DNA of 7,319 bases from Paracoccaceae bacterium (GTDB taxonomy: Bacteria > Pseudomonadota > Alphaproteobacteria > Rhodobacterales > Rhodobacteraceae), in assembly GCA_015485375.1 (NCBI GenBank), contig WFTU01000281.1:1-7319 (forward strand), read 5' to 3'. The notes beneath the pieces were generated by a model. It had not been told where the DNA came from and did not search any database. It saw nothing but the letters and a program-made list of their open reading frames with translations. Position numbers and translations under genes: made by a program. Each line of letters begins with the position of its first letter. The stretch's first letter is position 1. Below are positions 4,753 through 7,319 of the stretch, in pieces.

Positions 4753-5505
4753 TCATCCAACCCGGGGCAGGCCCGACGCGCACCCGCCCCCGATATCTGC
4801 CGGTTTTCTCTCCTCCAGACCTACGCCCCACTGCAGCGAAGCGCGAATATTGTCGCAACCGAGCGAACAGGCCAAATCTGGCGGAACAACCAAAGCGTCA
4901 ATCCCGCCCTCCTGAACAAGATATTTTATATGCATGATCGACGACGCACCACCTGACAGCCACAAATCTCCGGACCAGTTTTCTAGAACATGCTCCCTGA
5001 GATCGAGATCGAGGCCTTTTCCGAGGCTCGCCGCACGGGATGCGTGCAGGTAAAGGGCGGAAAATCCGAGGCGCTCCGCCTTTTCAAGCCATGAAACCAG
5101 TGAAAGATCTCCGTCGTCAACCCGATAGGAACCCTGACTTGTAAATACCGGCTGATAGGTGCGAAAACTCTCGCTGTAATGGGTTGTTGGAAAATGATAG
5201 CCAACCTCCTGACGGTTCACATCGACGCGCGGAATCCAGGTAAGCTCGGGCTGTAGGTCACGCAATCTGGCGGTTTCCTCGATCCCCGAACTGCAAATTA
5301 TTGTTTTGGCAAGTCCGGCCATCTCCTGATCGGGCTGCGGGAAGATATCCTGCAACATAATTTCCTTGCCTTCGATATCCATTCCGTCCGGGGGGGTGGA
5401 CGATGCCAGAATATATCCGTCTGCGGCATCAGGAACGGCCTCGGGAGGCAGGATTCCGGAGGTTTGGGACAAGTCCACATAGAGTTTGTTCTGTCGGTCG
5501 GTCAT
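4753..5505 (-). CDS. HisA/HisF-like TIM-barrel protein of unknown function
   Basis: A 250-residue cytoplasmic protein without signal peptide or membrane segment. The N-terminus KLYVDLSQTSG (7-17) resembles the first strand of HisA, with D11 in the place of its first catalytic aspartate. The C-terminal half has a HisA-type phosphate-binding layout: GFSALYLHASRAASLGKGLD (147-166), SGDLWLSGGASS (178-189), GGIDALVVPPDLACSLG (200-216). The second active-site aspartate of HisA (TD..D/G region) appears replaced by LHAS, so ProFAR isomerase activity is not expected. GGGAGA (5518-5513), seven bases before the ATG, fixes the start; the Mrp gene's stop is three bases upstream. It has no other histidine-biosynthesis gene nearby. 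GC is ~55 % in sampled lines, below that of the Mrp genes. The fold call is moderate; I cannot name a substrate. Confidence 0.6.
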   Translation of the reverse strand: MTDRQNKLYVDLSQTSGILPPEAVPDAADGYILASSTPPDGMDIEGKEIMLQDIFPQPDQEMAGLAKTIICSSGIEETARLRDLQPELTWIPRVDVNRQEVGYHFPTTHYSESFRTYQPVFTSQGSYRVDDGDLSLVSWLEKAERLGFSALYLHASRAASLGKGLDLDLREHVLENWSGDLWLSGGASSIMHIKYLVQEGGIDALVVPPDLACSLGCDNIRASLQWGVGLEERKPADIGGGCASGLPRVG

Positions 5506-5508
5506 GGT

Positions 5509-6426
5509 CTAGTCTCCCGGTAGCAGGTTGTCCCAGAATTCTTCGGCATCGGGGTTTCCGAGGTCTTTTTCCCGCAAAACCTGTGCCGATTCCTCGCGCT
5601 CCAGCGCCTCGTTCACCTCGTCGGTCAGCTTCAGCAGGCACTTCGCCGCCGCCGACTCCGGTGCCGATAGGACCAGCGGCGCGCCGTTGTCGGCAAATTC
5701 CTGTGCCGAGGGGTCCAGCGGGATGCCGGTCAGCATACTGATATGGCGCTTGCGGGCCAGACGGGGCGCCGTGCCGGAGGGATACAGCGCCTGTTCCTCG
5801 CCACAGCAGGGGCAGATATAGGCGTTCATGTTTTCCACCAGTCCGAAAACCGGCAAGCCGAGGTCATGGAACATGTTTACCGCCCGCTCTGCATCGGCCA
5901 CGGCCAGTTCCTGCGGCGTTGTGACAACCACGGCGCCGCTGATCGGGATCTGTTCCAGAATGGTCAACTGGATATCACCGGTGCCCGGCGGCAGATCGAC
6001 GACCAGCACGTCGAGGTCCGGCCAGCTTACCTCGCGGAACAGCTGCAGCAGGGCTTGCGCCACCAGCGAGCCTTTCCATGTGATCGGTGATTCCGGCGGG
6101 GTCAGGTTGCCCATCGACAGGGACCAGACGCCGTGGGTCTGTTCGGGGATGGCATTGCCGGTCTCGTCCTGCATCAACTCGCCCCTGGTGCCCATCATCC
6201 GCTGGATCGAGGGGCCGTAAAGGTCGGCGTCCAGCAGGCCGGTCCGCTTGCCCTTTGCCGCCAGCGCGCAGGCGATATTGACCGCGATGGTGGATTTGCC
6301 GACGCCGCCCTTGCCGCTGGCGACCAGCAGAATGCTTTTTACGCCTTTGACGGGCTGCAAGCCGTCCGGGCTATCCGGTTGCGGGACAGGTTTTTGCGGG
6401 GTGAGGTTCGGGACGGGGCTATTCAT
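5509..6426 (-). CDS. Mrp/NBP35-family P-loop ATPase (Fe-S cluster carrier), second of a pair
   Basis: A 305-residue cytoplasmic ATPase of the Mrp/ApbC/Ind1 group, which carries [4Fe-4S] clusters to apoproteins. It shows the deviant Walker A SGKGGVGKST (37-46), switch I region LLDADLYGPS (64-73), Walker B/switch II VVDLPPGTGDIQL (142-154), TTPQELA (169-175), and a cluster-binding segment ICPCCG (204-209) with C205, C207 and C208 in place of the plain CPxC. The first ~27 residues are a Pro-rich linker. There is no DUF59/MIP18 domain, unlike long Mrp proteins. AAAAGG (6441-6436) lies nine bases before the ATG at 6426 but only three before a GTG at 6432, so the ATG is preferred. It overlaps the upstream Mrp gene by eight bases. 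The pair may form a heterodimer as Nbp35-Cfd1 does in eukaryotes; that is inference. Confidence 0.9.
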   Translation of the reverse strand: MNSPVPNLTPQKPVPQPDSPDGLQPVKGVKSILLVASGKGGVGKSTIAVNIACALAAKGKRTGLLDADLYGPSIQRMMGTRGELMQDETGNAIPEQTHGVWSLSMGNLTPPESPITWKGSLVAQALLQLFREVSWPDLDVLVVDLPPGTGDIQLTILEQIPISGAVVVTTPQELAVADAERAVNMFHDLGLPVFGLVENMNAYICPCCGEEQALYPSGTAPRLARKRHISMLTGIPLDPSAQEFADNGAPLVLSAPESAAAKCLLKLTDEVNEALEREESAQVLREKDLGNPDAEEFWDNLLPGD

Positions 6427-7319
6427 GGACACGGACCTTTTCGCTTGAGGGGTTCATCAGGATGCCGGCAAGGGTGCGGGCCACGTCGTGCATCATCAGG
6501 GCCGAGGAGCTTTCGGGATCCGCGACCACGACCGGCTCGCCCTTTTCGGCATAGGCGGCGACGTCGGGCTGGAACGGCAGACGGGCCAGCAGCGGCACGC
6601 CGGTTGTTTCCTCCAGATCGCGACCACCGTGTTCGCCGAACAGCAGGTGTTCGTGACCGCAGGACTTGCAGCTGATACCGGCCATATTCTCGACAATGCC
6701 GAGCGCCGGAACCGCCAGATCGGCGAACATTTCCATGCCGCGCCGCACATCCTCGACCGAGGTCTGGCCCGGTGTTGTCACCGTCAGAACGCCCGATATG
6801 ACAAACCGGTGCGTCAGTGCCAGATGCACGTCCGAGGTTCCGGGCGGCATATCGACGATCAACACGTCAAGTTCGCCCCAGTCCACATCGTCAAACAGTT
6901 GCACCACCCCTTCATCCACCAGCGAGCCGCGCCAGATCAGCGCCTGCTCGCGCGGCATCAGAAAGCCGAGCGACATGACCTTGATGCCGTGCGCCTCGAA
7001 CGGCGCGATTTTTGTCTCGCTCCGGTTGGGGTCGATCCGGCCTGTGAGCCCGAGCAGCATCGGCGCCGAGGGGCCGTAACCATCCGCATCCAGCAGGCCG
7101 GTTTTCAGCCCGTCCTGCGCCATCGCCAAGGCAAGGTTGACCGCGAGCGTGGATTTTCCCACCCCGCCCTTGCCGCTATGGACCAGCACGATATGGCGCA
7201 CCCCCGGCAGGCGGCGAAGGCCTTCGGGGACTTTGGGGCGCGGCTTGACCACGACCCGCTCGACTCCGCCCACGTCCTGCACCAGCGGGGCAATCAGGTT
7301 TGCCAGATCGTCGCGGGCA
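6419..7319 (-). CDS. Mrp/NBP35-family P-loop ATPase, first of a pair (5' end outside window)
   Basis: The frame stays open to the right edge, so 299 residues are visible and the start lies beyond. A GTG at 7282 could start translation but is not favoured, because the preceding residues (DDLANLIAPLVQDVGGVERV) look like the last helix and strand of an N-terminal DUF59/MIP18 domain, as in long Mrp proteins. In order come Walker A SGKGGVGKST (fragment residues 48-57), LLDADGYGPS, WRGSLVDEGVVQLF, Walker B IVDMPPGTSDVHLAL, TTPGQTS, and CKSCG, the CxxC that binds a bridging [4Fe-4S] cluster in this family. It is a paralogue of the next gene, sharing its layout throughout. The predicted role is Fe-S cluster delivery in the cytoplasm; clients are not shown. 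The TAG stop overlaps the next gene's ATG by eight bases. Confidence 0.88.
   Translation of the reverse strand, partial: ARDDLANLIAPLVQDVGGVERVVVKPRPKVPEGLRRLPGVRHIVLVHSGKGGVGKSTLAVNLALAMAQDGLKTGLLDADGYGPSAPMLLGLTGRIDPNRSETKIAPFEAHGIKVMSLGFLMPREQALIWRGSLVDEGVVQLFDDVDWGELDVLIVDMPPGTSDVHLALTHRFVISGVLTVTTPGQTSVEDVRRGMEMFADLAVPALGIVENMAGISCKSCGHEHLLFGEHGGRDLEETTGVPLLARLPFQPDVAAYAEKGEPVVVADPESSSALMMHDVARTLAGILMNPSSEKVRVHE

Noticed and set aside
6133..6675. Plus-strand open frame of 180 codons across the Mrp overlap
   Set aside because: It spans the junction of two clear Mrp genes on the other strand and becomes Arg/Pro/Ala-rich low complexity; it is a shadow frame.

Overview
The window looks like a chromosomal segment of an alphaproteobacterium, most likely of the Rhodobacterales (roseobacter/Rhodobacter group). 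The evidence is the gene order helicase tail, S4-domain protein, 7Fe ferredoxin, CarD, together with GC-rich coding DNA, CTATAT-type promoter elements and protein sequences typical of that group. No rRNA, tRNA or CRISPR array was seen.

Left part (1-2136, plus strand): the 3' end of a helicase-related gene abuts an Hsp15-like S4 RNA-binding gene. After an 85-base gap comes fdxA, a 7Fe ferredoxin gene that ends in a strong intrinsic terminator. Next is carD, which encodes an RNA-polymerase-binding global transcription regulator. It has its own probable promoter, overlapping the fdxA terminator, and a leader of about 140 bases. Its terminator hairpin also serves the convergent cobS gene.

Middle part (2135-3993): a divergent pair, cobS (minus) and cobT (plus), covers the last steps of cobalamin nucleotide-loop assembly. 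CobT makes alpha-ribazole phosphate and CobS joins ribazole to adenosylcobinamide-GDP. The 83-base gap between them carries an inverted repeat but is too short for a cobalamin riboswitch.

Right part (4005-7319, minus strand): a leftward operon encodes two tandem, overlapping Mrp/NBP35-type P-loop ATPases (the first cut by the window edge), a HisA-like TIM-barrel protein of unknown role, and an exported rhodanese-like protein whose catalytic cysteine position is serine. Spacings are -8, +3 and 0 bases, so co-translation is likely. The last two genes are visibly lower in GC (about 52-55 % in sampled lines, against about 65 % in sampled parts of the Mrp and cob genes). The operon ends in about 245 bases that look like the relic of an IS5-family insertion sequence. 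This relic holds an intact ribosome binding site and transposase start (MSDQFWFS...), then a stop, with CTGATCC-type ends. Its outer base supplies the last base of the rhodanese stop codon.

The part most worth a second look is this right-hand module: two Fe-S-carrier-type ATPases, a HisA-fold protein that lacks a usual active-site aspartate, and a cysteine-less periplasmic rhodanese, bordered by an IS scar.
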